From positions 1 through 17,367 of the forward strand of contig PLZT01000619.1 of NCBI GenBank assembly GCA_003152255.1: DNA of 17,367 nt. The letters are read 5' to 3'. Below are positions 6,560 through 13,824 of the stretch, piece by piece; positions within the stretch are counted from its first letter, which is position 1, and the number at the start of each line of letters is the position of its first letter. The notes under the pieces were generated by a model. That model worked only from the letters and a program-made list of their open reading frames with translations. It was not told where the DNA came from and did no database searches. The position numbers and the translations under genes were made by a program. Source of the DNA: Methylocystaceae bacterium (GTDB lineage Bacteria > Pseudomonadota > Alphaproteobacteria > Rhizobiales > Beijerinckiaceae).

Positions 6560-9184
6560 TCAATTTATGATACTGCGCGCCCGCTTCCCGATTCGCTTCG
6601 CGTCTTCGTCCGCTTCCGGCAGTCTTTGCTCCACCGCGAACTTTTCGAATCCTTCAAACTGCACGACGGTGGGCGGCGTCGGCGCTGGCGGCGCGGCGAT
6701 CTTTATGCCAGCGTCGGCGAGCCTTTTGTACAAGTCGAAGTGCAGATCGCTGCGCACGCGCGACGATTGTTCGACATCCTCGAGATAGCACCACAGCTCG
6801 AAGCGGAATTGAGCGGCCTCCATCCCCAGAAACATCACCTGCGGCGCCGGCAGGCGCAGCACGCCGTCCTGCGCGCGCGCCGCCGCCAGCAGAATGTCGC
6901 GAATCTGCTCGGGATCGACGCCCGAATGCGGCGCGAGCGCGATCTTGACGCGCCCGACCTTGTCGCCGCGCAGCCAGTTCTTGACGACGCCCGTGACCAG
7001 ATTGGAGTTGGGCACGATCATCGTCGCGCGGTCGAAGGTTTCGATCTCGGTCGAGCGCACGTTGATGCGCTTCACATAGCCCTGCTCGTCTCCGAGCACC
7101 ACCCAGTCGCCGACGCGAATGGCGCGCTCCCACAACAGGATGAGGCCGGACACGAAATTATTGACGATCGATTGCAGTCCAAAGCCGATGCCGACCGACA
7201 ACGCGCCGGCGACAATGGCCAGCTTCTCGAAGCCAAGGCCGAGATGCTCCATCGCGACGGAGACCGCCAATATGAAGCCGGCGTAGCCCACGCTGGCGCC
7301 AATCGAATTGCGCAGCCCCATGTCCAGCCGCGTCAGCGGCAGTAAGGTGCCGTCGAGCCAGCGCCGCAGGCCATGCGCCGCCGCGAGCGTGATCGCGAAG
7401 AGAGCGATCGCCACGAAAGCGGTCGAGGGCGAGATGGTGACATCGGCGATCTTGACCGCCAAAAAAGACGATTGCAGGTCGGACAGAAAATCGCCGGACT
7501 CGACGCCGAATGGCGCGAGAATGAGCAGCGCCGCAATTCCAAAACAGGTCAGCGTCAGCGCGCCCGAGAGCAGCGCCGCGAGCGGCCGCAGCGATTGGCG
7601 CTCGACCCCGAGCATGCTCGACGCCACCAGTGCAAACCGTCCGGTCGGCGCCAAGACCCTGTCGGTGGCGGCGCGCGATAGCGTCAGAACGATCAGGAGA
7701 ACGCCGGCGACGACGAGGGTCCAGCAGCCTTGAACGATGAAGAAATTGGCGAAGGTGACATAGCCCAGCGCGCAAGCGGCGACGACTGTAGCCGCGGCAG
7801 CGAAGCCGAGCAATCGCGTCAGCGAGAGCCAGTCACGACCAACGTTCGCCTCGCCCGCACGGCCGCGCGGAAAGCTCCGCAGCGTCGCGATCATGAAGGC
7901 GACGCATAGCAAGGCCCCGAGCCCGCGCGTGAGAATGGCGAGGGAGAGACTCGCCTGCGCCGCCTCCTCGATCTGCTCAAGCAGACGCACCCCGGCCATC
8001 GTCGCGACGATGGCGACGGCAAGTCGCGTTAGCTGCCCGGCCAGCGGATCGCCGGGGTCGACGAGACGCCAGCGCGGCGCGCCCGGCGCCAACACCGCCC
8101 GCGCGACGCCATAAGTCACCCCGACGCGCCCGACGCCTTCGAACAGGCGCGTCAGAATTGGCTCCAACGCGGCGTCAGTGAGGTCGAAGCCCTCGAGCGC
8201 CGAGGCAAGCGCCATCATCGCGGCCAGCGGAGCGGCGCTCGTCGCCAGCGCAGCCCAGGCCGCGCCGACGGCCTTTTTCAACTTCGCGGGCGCGGCGACG
8301 CCTTGGGCGCGCGTCACCACGCGCCGCGCGAAGGTCATCAACAACGGAATGGAAAGCAGAATTAAGACGACGACGCCGAGCAACTCGGCCTTGTGCGCGC
8401 CGTTCACGCGGCTCGCGAAATTGGCGGCGCGCTCCTCGAAAAAGACCGCCGCGGCCGCGCCCGCGCGCGGCGCATCGGCCAGGGCGTCCTTCCACAAGGT
8501 CGGCGAAAACAGCGGCCGGCTGCGCAAAAACAGCGTCTTCGCGAACAGCGACCGCTGGCGGGCGATGATCGTCACGAGCGTCTGCCGCGCCTCAATTTGC
8601 AGGGAGCGCGCGCGTTTGAGCGTGGCGTCGATGTCGTCATACAGCTTGCGCTGCTCGGTCCATTCCGCGTTGGCGACGGCGGTGGCGGAACTGGCCGCGC
8701 CCGGGTCCACCGGCTTCACGCTCGGCGGGGTCGCGCCCTGAGTCGCGGCGGAGGAGGCCTTGGTGTCGGGCTTCGCCGGCGCGGCTTTGCTCGGGATTTG
8801 CGCGAGCGCGAGTTTGACCGCGGGCTGCGCGGGCGCGGGCGCGGCCGGCGCGGGAGCCGAAGCGTCGGGCTTCGCATCGGGGGACGGAGAGCCCAATTGC
8901 TGGAGCCGCGCGTCAATCGCCTGCAAACGCGGCGTCAGACGATCGATCACATTCTGCAGGTCGAGCGGCAGCGGCTCAACGCGATCGCGCAGCCGATGCA
9001 ACTCGCCGTCGCTCGCGCCCGCATGGACCAGCGCGGTCTCCACCTCGTCCAGCGTCGCTCGCGCCCGATCGAGAGTCTTGTTGTGCTTCTCGATCACGAC
9101 GCTCGAGGCCTCGTCGCCTCGGGCGGCGAAGGCGAACAGCGCAAGAACCAGGAAGGCGAGAAGGCGGAGAGACGAGATGCGCAA
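6560..9184 (-). CDS. Large MscS-family mechanosensitive channel with DUF3772 domain
   Basis: An 874-residue membrane protein. A signal peptide (residues 1-23) is followed by a periplasmic coiled region (30-98), a Pro/Ala/Lys linker (100-170) and a DUF3772-type domain (about 175-235, ending LFSPTLW). Multiple membrane helices follow. The MscS core is near the C-terminus: the pore helix and beta domain run from about residue 640, with GIGFGLQSIVNNFVSGLILL, ERAIRVGDWV and MIVPNSNLVTGVVKNW. The C-terminal alpha/beta domain and a short tail complete it. Proteins of this layout belong to the large MscK/MscM-like channels that release solutes on hypo-osmotic shock; the gating role here is inferred. 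The start is TTG at 9184, since a stop lies in frame upstream and this start preserves the signal peptide. It lies 108 bases downstream of epmB. Confidence 0.92.
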   Translation of the reverse strand: MRISSLRLLAFLVLALFAFAARGDEASSVVIEKHNKTLDRARATLDEVETALVHAGASDGELHRLRDRVEPLPLDLQNVIDRLTPRLQAIDARLQQLGSPSPDAKPDASAPAPAAPAPAQPAVKLALAQIPSKAAPAKPDTKASSAATQGATPPSVKPVDPGAASSATAVANAEWTEQRKLYDDIDATLKRARSLQIEARQTLVTIIARQRSLFAKTLFLRSRPLFSPTLWKDALADAPRAGAAAAVFFEERAANFASRVNGAHKAELLGVVVLILLSIPLLMTFARRVVTRAQGVAAPAKLKKAVGAAWAALATSAAPLAAMMALASALEGFDLTDAALEPILTRLFEGVGRVGVTYGVARAVLAPGAPRWRLVDPGDPLAGQLTRLAVAIVATMAGVRLLEQIEEAAQASLSLAILTRGLGALLCVAFMIATLRSFPRGRAGEANVGRDWLSLTRLLGFAAAATVVAACALGYVTFANFFIVQGCWTLVVAGVLLIVLTLSRAATDRVLAPTGRFALVASSMLGVERQSLRPLAALLSGALTLTCFGIAALLILAPFGVESGDFLSDLQSSFLAVKIADVTISPSTAFVAIALFAITLAAAHGLRRWLDGTLLPLTRLDMGLRNSIGASVGYAGFILAVSVAMEHLGLGFEKLAIVAGALSVGIGFGLQSIVNNFVSGLILLWERAIRVGDWVVLGDEQGYVKRINVRSTEIETFDRATMIVPNSNLVTGVVKNWLRGDKVGRVKIALAPHSGVDPEQIRDILLAAARAQDGVLRLPAPQVMFLGMEAAQFRFELWCYLEDVEQSSRVRSDLHFDLYKRLADAGIKIAAPPAPTPPTVVQFEGFEKFAVEQRLPEADEDAKRIGKRARSIIN

Positions 9185-9292
9185 GGGGCGGGAATCCGGC
9201 TGGAGGGGAATCTGGGCGGACTATCGGACAAGAGCGGCGAGAGGAAGGCGAGAATTGTCGGTTAAGTTTTGGCTGGCGCTCGCGTTACGCCT

Positions 9293-10342
9293 CTAGCTCT
9301 CCTCGTACGGATGCTCTCCTCCAAACCGGTCCACCGCCCGCCATCCCCCATCGGCGGCGCGAAAAACATGCGGCGCCTCGACCGGGATTTTGCCGAAGCC
9401 GCCGGGTAAATCCAGGACATACCGCGGCAGCGCGTGGCCGCCGACCCGTCGCGCCAGTTCCGCGTAAATTTCGCGCCCGTCCGCCAGGGACAGGCGGAAA
9501 TGCGCGGTGCCCGGCGCTAAATCTGGATGATGCAGATAATAGGGTTTTACGCCGAGCGACACGAGCGCCCGCATAAGCGGCTCCAGCGTGTCGGCGTCAT
9601 CATTGACGCCTTTCAGCAGCACGGTTTGCGACAGCAGCGCCGCGCCCGCCGCGCGCAGTCTCGCGATCGCCTCGCGCGCGCCCTCGTGAAGCTCGCGTGG
9701 GTGATTGACATGTAGCGCGACATAAAGCGTCTTGCCGCTCGCTCGCAGCGCCTCCAGCCGCTCTGGCGTGACAAGCCCCGGCGCGGCCGTCGGGACACGC
9801 GTATGCACGCGCAGCAGTTTTACATGCGTGACCGCGGCGAGGCGTGTCGCGACCTCGCGCAGCCGCCGAGGAGAAGCCGCCAGCGGATCGCCGCCGGTCA
9901 GGATCACCTCGAAGATTTCCGGCCGCGCGGCGATATATTTTAGCGCCGCGTCGAGCGCGTCGTCCGGCAAAACGCCGCCCTTGCCCTGCCCCACCGTCTC
10001 GCGGCGAAAGCAGAAGCGGCAATAGACCGGGCAGACCGACAGCAGCTTCAGCAGCACGCGGTCGGGGTAGCGATGCACCAGCCCAGGCACGGGGCTGTGC
10101 GCATCGTCGCCGATGGGATCGGCGAGTTCCACTTGTCGCGTGACCAGTTCGCGCGCGTCGGGCAAGAACTGCCGCGCGATGGGGTCGTCCGCGTCGGCGG
10201 GATCGATCAGCGCCGCGATTTGCGGCGTCACCGCGACACTGTAGCGCGCCGCGACCGCGCGCAGCGCGTCGGAGGGCGTCAGCAGACCGGCGCGCGCGAG
10301 GTCGTCCAGCGAATTTAGCGTCGTGTCTTTCGCGCTGCTCAT
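9293..10342 (-). CDS. epmB: EF-P (R)-beta-lysylation lysine 2,3-aminomutase EpmB
   Basis: A 349-residue radical-SAM enzyme of the KamA/EpmB family. The [4Fe-4S]/SAM motif is C104-x3-C108-x2-C111 in CPVYCRFCFRR. The GGDPL element is at 150-154 and the PLP-binding Lys is probably K318 in PGGFGK. The length fits EpmB (about 340) rather than catabolic lysine aminomutases (about 415 or more). EpmB converts L-lysine to (R)-beta-lysine, which EpmA attaches to EF-P. Both epmA and efp lie within 3 kb, which supports this role over lysine catabolism. Its ATG overlaps the toxin stop as ATGA, so it is probably translationally coupled to the toxin gene. The downstream gene is the MscS-family channel. Confidence 0.93.
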   Translation of the reverse strand: MSSAKDTTLNSLDDLARAGLLTPSDALRAVAARYSVAVTPQIAALIDPADADDPIARQFLPDARELVTRQVELADPIGDDAHSPVPGLVHRYPDRVLLKLLSVCPVYCRFCFRRETVGQGKGGVLPDDALDAALKYIAARPEIFEVILTGGDPLAASPRRLREVATRLAAVTHVKLLRVHTRVPTAAPGLVTPERLEALRASGKTLYVALHVNHPRELHEGAREAIARLRAAGAALLSQTVLLKGVNDDADTLEPLMRALVSLGVKPYYLHHPDLAPGTAHFRLSLADGREIYAELARRVGGHALPRYVLDLPGGFGKIPVEAPHVFRAADGGWRAVDRFGGEHPYEES

Positions 10343-10725
10343 ATTTTGCGGACCGGTCCGGGGTATCGCGCGACGATCGCGTCGGCGGTCAGCAGCGTGA
10401 CGCTCTCGACGATCGCCTGAGCGACGAGAATTCGGTCGAAAGGATCCTTATGGATCGGCGGCAGCACGTCGACGGCGACGGCGTGTTCGCCGCTGACCGG
10501 CAATTCAAGATAGCCGTTGTCGAGCAGTCCGTGGCGCAAGGCGCGGACGTCGACAGCGAAGTCGCCGCGGCCCAGCGCGCGCTTGATCGCGATCTCCCAT
10601 AGACTCGCGGCGCTGAAGATTGGTTGATTGTCGGGGTCATTCAGCAGCGCGCGAACGTCGGACGCAAGCCGCTCCGGAGCGCCCGCCGCCCAGAGCAGAA
10701 CATGCGTATCCAGCAGCAGCCTCAC
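10339..10725 (-). CDS. PIN-domain ribonuclease toxin, VapC type
   Basis: A 128-residue PIN-domain protein. The acidic metal-binding residues are visible: D6 in LLLDTHVLLW, E44 in SLWEIAIK, D97 in KDPFDRILVAQA and D115 in LTAD. This is the subgroup of VapC-like toxins with the LDTHxLLW start that pair with Phd/YefM antitoxins. VapC toxins cleave specific RNAs, often initiator tRNA or rRNA; the target here is unknown. The start is GTG at 10725, overlapping the antitoxin stop as GTGA. The stop overlaps the epmB start as ATGA. All catalytic residues are intact, so it should be active unless neutralised. Confidence 0.93.
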   Translation of the reverse strand: MRLLLDTHVLLWAAGAPERLASDVRALLNDPDNQPIFSAASLWEIAIKRALGRGDFAVDVRALRHGLLDNGYLELPVSGEHAVAVDVLPPIHKDPFDRILVAQAIVESVTLLTADAIVARYPGPVRKI

Positions 10726-10967
10726 TCGGCGCCGCCGAACAGGCGCTCGATTTCCTCGGCCCCCAAGCGGTCGAAATCGTCGGGAATCGAAATTTGGCCG
10801 CTCATGAAACCGAGACGCCGCACCCGCGCGCCGGTCGGCGCCTCGAGCGGCGTGACCTTCACCAGCGGCCGGCCGGCCTTGGCGATAATGAAGGACTCAC
10901 CCCTCGCGGCCTGATCGACAAGACGCGACAACTGTGTCTTGGCTTCATGGATGTTGAAAGTGCGCAT
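10722..10967 (-). CDS. Phd/YefM-family antitoxin
   Basis: An 81-residue antitoxin. The N-terminal Phd/YefM DNA-binding fold is recognisable from FNIHEAKTQLSRLVDQAARGESFIIAKAGRPLVKVTPL. The C-terminal 30 residues (IPDDFDRLGAEEIERLFGG) form the acidic toxin-binding tail. It should neutralise the adjacent PIN toxin and repress its own promoter by binding the inverted repeat immediately upstream. The start is ATG at 10967 and the ribosome binding site is weak. The stop overlaps the toxin GTG by four bases, the usual tight coupling of type II modules. Confidence 0.92.
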   Translation of the reverse strand: MRTFNIHEAKTQLSRLVDQAARGESFIIAKAGRPLVKVTPLEAPTGARVRRLGFMSGQISIPDDFDRLGAEEIERLFGGAE

Positions 10968-10975
10968 GGTCGCTC

Positions 10976-11001
10976 ACTAAACCTAGTCGGGTTAGTTTAG
11001 T
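10976..11001 (-). promoter_or_regulatory. Probable operator/promoter of the toxin-antitoxin operon
   Basis: The perfect 7-bp inverted repeat ACTAAAC / GTTTAGT (10976-10982 and 10995-11001, 12-base gap) lies in a strikingly AT-rich patch 9-34 bases upstream of the antitoxin ATG. A TTGAAA just upstream on the minus strand (about 11005-11010) may be the -35 element. Position and symmetry fit an autoregulatory Phd/YefM operator. Confidence 0.55.
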
Positions 11002-11040
11002 TTATTTTCAAGGACGCGACAAGAGACGCGCCGCCCCGCT

Positions 11041-11670
11041 TCAATAGGTCAGCAGCGGCGTTTGCCTGAACAGGCTGGGGGTCTCCAGCTGGTTCAAGAT
11101 AAAATCGGCGACATCCGCGCGCGAAATCTTGCCCGCCGTCACGCCCGAGAGATCGGAGATCGCGCGGTAGACTCCCGTGCGCGGGCCATTGGTCAGAAAG
11201 CCGGGGCGAACGATCAGCCAATCGGCGGCGGAGCCCTTGATAAGGTCCTCCTCGCGGTCCTTGTCGGCGTAGATTGTTCCAAGCAATAGCGGCTGGAGAA
11301 TCTTGTCGTAGAAGAAGCCGCCATGGCCGCGGCTGTCGCCGGCGCCGACGCCGGTCACCGCGACGTATTTCGTCGCCGGCGCGTCCTGAAGCGCGGCGAG
11401 CACATTGCGCGCGCCGCGAGAAAACAGCTCGACCGGACCCCGCGTCGGATTGACGCCGACGCAAGTGCAGACGGCGTCCTGTCCGCTCAAAGCCGTCCGC
11501 ACATCGGCCGGCTTGCCGACATCGCCTCGGACTTTATGCAGCCGCGCGTGTTCGAGCGCCAATTTGGCGGGATCGCGCAGCAGCGCCGTCACCTCGCACC
11601 CCCGCTCCAGCGCCTGCTTCACGACTTCAAGACCAATGCCCCGCGAGGCTCCAATCACGACAATCTTCAT
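11041..11670 (-). CDS. NAD(P)-binding Rossmann-fold protein (SDR/NmrA-like)
   Basis: A 209-residue atypical short-chain dehydrogenase. It begins with a perfect dinucleotide-binding strand-loop-helix, KIVVIGASRGIG, followed by VTALLRDP and VRGDVGKPADV. The Ser/Thr-rich TGVGAGDS loop and the IVRPGFLTNGP segment are those of the NAD(P)H-binding/biliverdin reductase-B-like group. The substrate is unknown. The start is ATG at 11670 with AAGGAG 8 bases upstream; the frame is open further upstream into epmA, but that part is the epmA shadow. It sits 35 bases downstream of epmA and 73 bases upstream of the antitoxin start, so it is probably co-transcribed with epmA. No known role links it to EF-P modification. 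Confidence 0.88.
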   Translation of the reverse strand: MKIVVIGASRGIGLEVVKQALERGCEVTALLRDPAKLALEHARLHKVRGDVGKPADVRTALSGQDAVCTCVGVNPTRGPVELFSRGARNVLAALQDAPATKYVAVTGVGAGDSRGHGGFFYDKILQPLLLGTIYADKDREEDLIKGSAADWLIVRPGFLTNGPRTGVYRAISDLSGVTAGKISRADVADFILNQLETPSLFRQTPLLTY

Positions 11671-11705
11671 ACTCGCAACTCCTTCTCGTCCGGCCGCGCG
11701 GCCAA

Positions 11706-12749
11706 TCACAACAATGTCCCGCGCTCCGCCACCGGCGTCCACAACACCTGCTCGATGCGCGTCGCGCCGGCCGCCAGCATCACCAGACGGTCGAAGCCGA
11801 GCGCAACGCCGCTCGCCGGCGGCATGACCGCCAGCGCGTCGAGAAAATCCTCGTCGATCGGGCAAGTCTCGCCGTAGAGGCGCGCGCGGGCGGCGCTCGC
11901 CTCGACAAAGCGGCGGCGCTGTTCGGCGGGATCGGTCAATTCGCCGAAGCCATTGGCGATTTCGACGCCGCAAACATAAAGCTCGAAACGCTCGGCGAAA
12001 CGCGGATCGTCCGGCTTCGGGCGCGCCAGCGCGGCCTCGCTGACGGGATAATCCGTCAGGATCGTCGCGCGCCCGCGCCCCAGTCGATGCTCGACCTTCT
12101 CCGAAAGAATCTTGCTGAAGAGATCCGACCATGTGTCGTCCGCCGCGACGCTTACGCCGTCCCGCGCGGCGGCCCTGGCGAGGCCGTCGCGGTCGCCCAG
12201 CAGCGCGGCGAGGTCGATATTGGCGTGGCGGTCGAAGGCCTCGCACACGGTCAAAATTTCAGGCTCCTCGAAAGCCTCGGCCTCGCGGTCGCGCCAAACA
12301 AAATTGTCCGTCCCCGCGGCCTTGGCCGCGACCGCCAGCAGGTCGGCGCAATCCTCGATCAGCCGCGAGACCGGCTCATGCGCGCGATACCACTCCAGCA
12401 TGGTGAATTCGGGATGGTGCAGCGCCGTGCGCTCGCGGTTGCGGAACACATGAGCGAAGGTGAAAATCCGCTCCTCGCCCGCCGCCAGCAGCTTTTTGCA
12501 GGCAAATTCCGGCGAGGAATGCAGATAAAGCCGGCTTTTTTCGCCCCCCGGCCCGATCAAATCCACGCCGAAGGGAGAGATATGCGTCTCATTCCCGCCC
12601 GACACCTGCAGCGCGGCCGTCTCCACCTCGACAAATCGCTCATGGGCGAAAAATTGCCGAATCGCCGCCCCGAGCAAGGAGCGGACCTTGAGAAAGGGCT
12701 TGCGGTCGGCGTAAACATCCTTTGCCCACCAGGGCGAAGCGCGCGTCAT
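11706..12749 (-). CDS. epmA: EF-P--(R)-beta-lysine ligase EpmA (GenX/PoxA)
   Basis: A 347-residue class II lysyl-tRNA synthetase paralogue without the N-terminal anticodon-binding OB fold. Visible signatures are an early VETAALQVSGGNETHISPF, SSPEFACKKLLAAG, the motif-2 region FRNRERTALHHPEFTMLEWYR, and VCGVEIANGFGELTDP. Motif 3 is GVALGFDRLVMLAAG near the C-terminus. EpmA activates (R)-beta-lysine and attaches it to the conserved Lys of EF-P. I chose the ATG at 12749 because the synthetase core starts there; an open extension to 12839 looks non-coding. No strong ribosome binding site precedes it. It is divergent from efp across 171 bases that must hold both promoters. Confidence 0.93.
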   Translation of the reverse strand: MTRASPWWAKDVYADRKPFLKVRSLLGAAIRQFFAHERFVEVETAALQVSGGNETHISPFGVDLIGPGGEKSRLYLHSSPEFACKKLLAAGEERIFTFAHVFRNRERTALHHPEFTMLEWYRAHEPVSRLIEDCADLLAVAAKAAGTDNFVWRDREAEAFEEPEILTVCEAFDRHANIDLAALLGDRDGLARAAARDGVSVAADDTWSDLFSKILSEKVEHRLGRGRATILTDYPVSEAALARPKPDDPRFAERFELYVCGVEIANGFGELTDPAEQRRRFVEASAARARLYGETCPIDEDFLDALAVMPPASGVALGFDRLVMLAAGATRIEQVLWTPVAERGTLL

Positions 12750-12884
12750 TGTAGGGCCATCCGCGATTTTTCGGGGCGAGGATTTGCCGCGAGGGGCGAA
12801 GTGTGGTTTTAAGCCGCACATGAATTTCGACCCGTTCATAGACCGGACGGGCCGGCGCCGCCAATCCTAATCACGACCAGGAAC

Positions 12885-12903
12885 GGATCGCTTCCAGCGA
12901 TCC
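12885..12903 (+). promoter_or_regulatory. Hairpin in the efp 5' leader
   Basis: A perfect 8-bp inverted repeat, GGATCGCT / AGCGATCC, with a 3-base loop ends 3 bases before the efp Shine-Dalgarno GAGGA (12907-12911). It could be a leader RNA hairpin affecting efp stability or translation, or a DNA operator. It has no T tract, so it is not a terminator. Confidence 0.5.
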
Positions 12904-12920
12904 CACGAGGAAACAAAACC

Positions 12921-13490
12921 GTGAAAGTTATCGCCAGCAACATCCGCAAGGGCAATATTATCGAGAGGGACGACGGCAACCTCTATGTCGTCCTGAGCGC
13001 GGAGAGCTTTTTCCCCGGCAAGGGCACGCCGACGACGCAGATCGACATGCGCCGCATCTCCGACGGCGTGAAGACCACCGACCGCTACAAGACCACCGAG
13101 CAGGTCGAACGCGCTTTCGTCGAGGACCAGGACTATAACTATCTCTACGGCGACGACGACGGCTTCACCTTCATGAACCAGGAGAATTTCGAGCAGGTCA
13201 CCGTGTCCAAGGACGTCATCGGCGACCAGGCGCAGTGGCTGCAGGAGAACATGGTCTGCATCCTCTCCATGTTCAACGGCAACGCCGTGGCGATCCAGCT
13301 TCCCGCCCGAGTGACGCTGGAGATCACCGAGACCGAGCCGGCGATGAAGGGCCAGACGGCGTCGTCGTCCTACAAGCCGGCCAAGCTCAGCAACGGCGCC
13401 CGCGTGATGGTGCCGCCGCACATCCAGCCGGGCACGCGCGTCGTGATCCAGACGGAAGACGGCGCCTATGTGGAGCGCGCGAAGGATTGA
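12921..13490 (+). CDS. efp: Elongation factor P
   Basis: A 189-residue EF-P of the normal length. It starts [15 protein letters not shown] and carries the modification loop PGKGTP with the target Lys at position 34. The KOW-like N-domain is followed by OB domains with [19 protein letters not shown] and a typical C-terminus ([30 protein letters not shown] end, split here). EF-P enters the ribosomal E site and relieves stalling at polyproline. K34 plus neighbouring epmA and epmB predict beta-lysylation. No epmC hydroxylase is in the window. The start is GTG at 12921 with GAGGA 9 bases upstream. Confidence 0.97.
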   Translation: MKVIASNIRKGNIIERDDGNLYVVLSAESFFPGKGTPTTQIDMRRISDGVKTTDRYKTTEQVERAFVEDQDYNYLYGDDDGFTFMNQENFEQVTVSKDVIGDQAQWLQENMVCILSMFNGNAVAIQLPARVTLEITETEPAMKGQTASSSYKPAKLSNGARVMVPPHIQPGTRVVIQTEDGAYVERAKD

Positions 13491-13499
13491 TGAGCGGCG

Positions 13500-13537
13500 A
13501 AACCCGCGGCGGTCGTGATGATCGCCGCGTGGGGTTT
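13500..13537 (+). terminator. Probable efp terminator hairpin
   Basis: A stem is formed by AAACCC-GCGGCG (13500-13511) and CGCCGC (13523-13528) plus GGGTTT (13532-13537), with an 11-base loop and a 3-base bulge. It starts 10 bases after the efp stop. The downstream T tract is short, so termination may be partial. Confidence 0.55.
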
Positions 13538-13573
13538 GGAGGTGTGATTGCGTTGTGTTGTCGCCGGCTCGAA

Positions 13574-13768
13574 ATGGGCATGAGCGAGGTTCGACAGTTT
13601 TACGGCGCTGACGACACAGACCTTCGCTGTCGAAATCTTGGCGAAACGCCAGGCCTTGGAGTGGCGCGACCGGATGTGCGCACGGACCTCCGGATGTTCC
13701 CGGTCGGCAATTATCTAATCCTCTATAGACCGATCGAAGCCGGCGTCGAAGTCTCGCCTGTTGCTTAT
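13574..13768 (+). pseudogene. Degraded ParE/RelE-family toxin remnant
   Basis: In the plus frame beginning at the ATG at 13574, the translated stretch LGETPGLGVARPDV...LRMFPVGNYLILYRPIEAGVEV matches the C-terminal core of ParE toxins (family pattern LAExPxLGRxRPxLxxxLRxFPVGxYLIFYRxxxxGIEI). The N-terminal helices are reduced to about 15 poorly matching residues, and the final VRVLHGARD strand is missing. The frame instead runs on into the antisense of the neighbouring repeat-protein gene. No parD antitoxin is present. I read it as a decayed toxin, not a functional gene. It occupies most of the 334-base gap between efp and the repeat-protein gene; the rest of that gap holds the efp terminator and nothing else I can identify. 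Confidence 0.65.
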
Positions 13769-13824
13769 ATTTCGATTGGACAAATTCGCTTTAGCATCAA
13801 TGCCGCTGATGGCGCGAACGGTCC

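Noticed and set aside
6514..6590. tRNA-Gln-like 5' half (TGGCGCGTGGCCAAGCGGCA) with a partly matching acceptor arm CGCGCC and a TTCAATT downstream
   Set aside because: No anticodon stem or T-arm stem can be formed, and the 3' end lies inside the MscS-family coding sequence; it is treated as chance resemblance.
11671..12246. N-terminal extension of the Rossmann-protein frame into epmA
   Set aside because: The extension is Arg/Gly low complexity, antiphase to the epmA frame, and the ATG at 11670 has a good ribosome binding site and the Rossmann motif directly after it.
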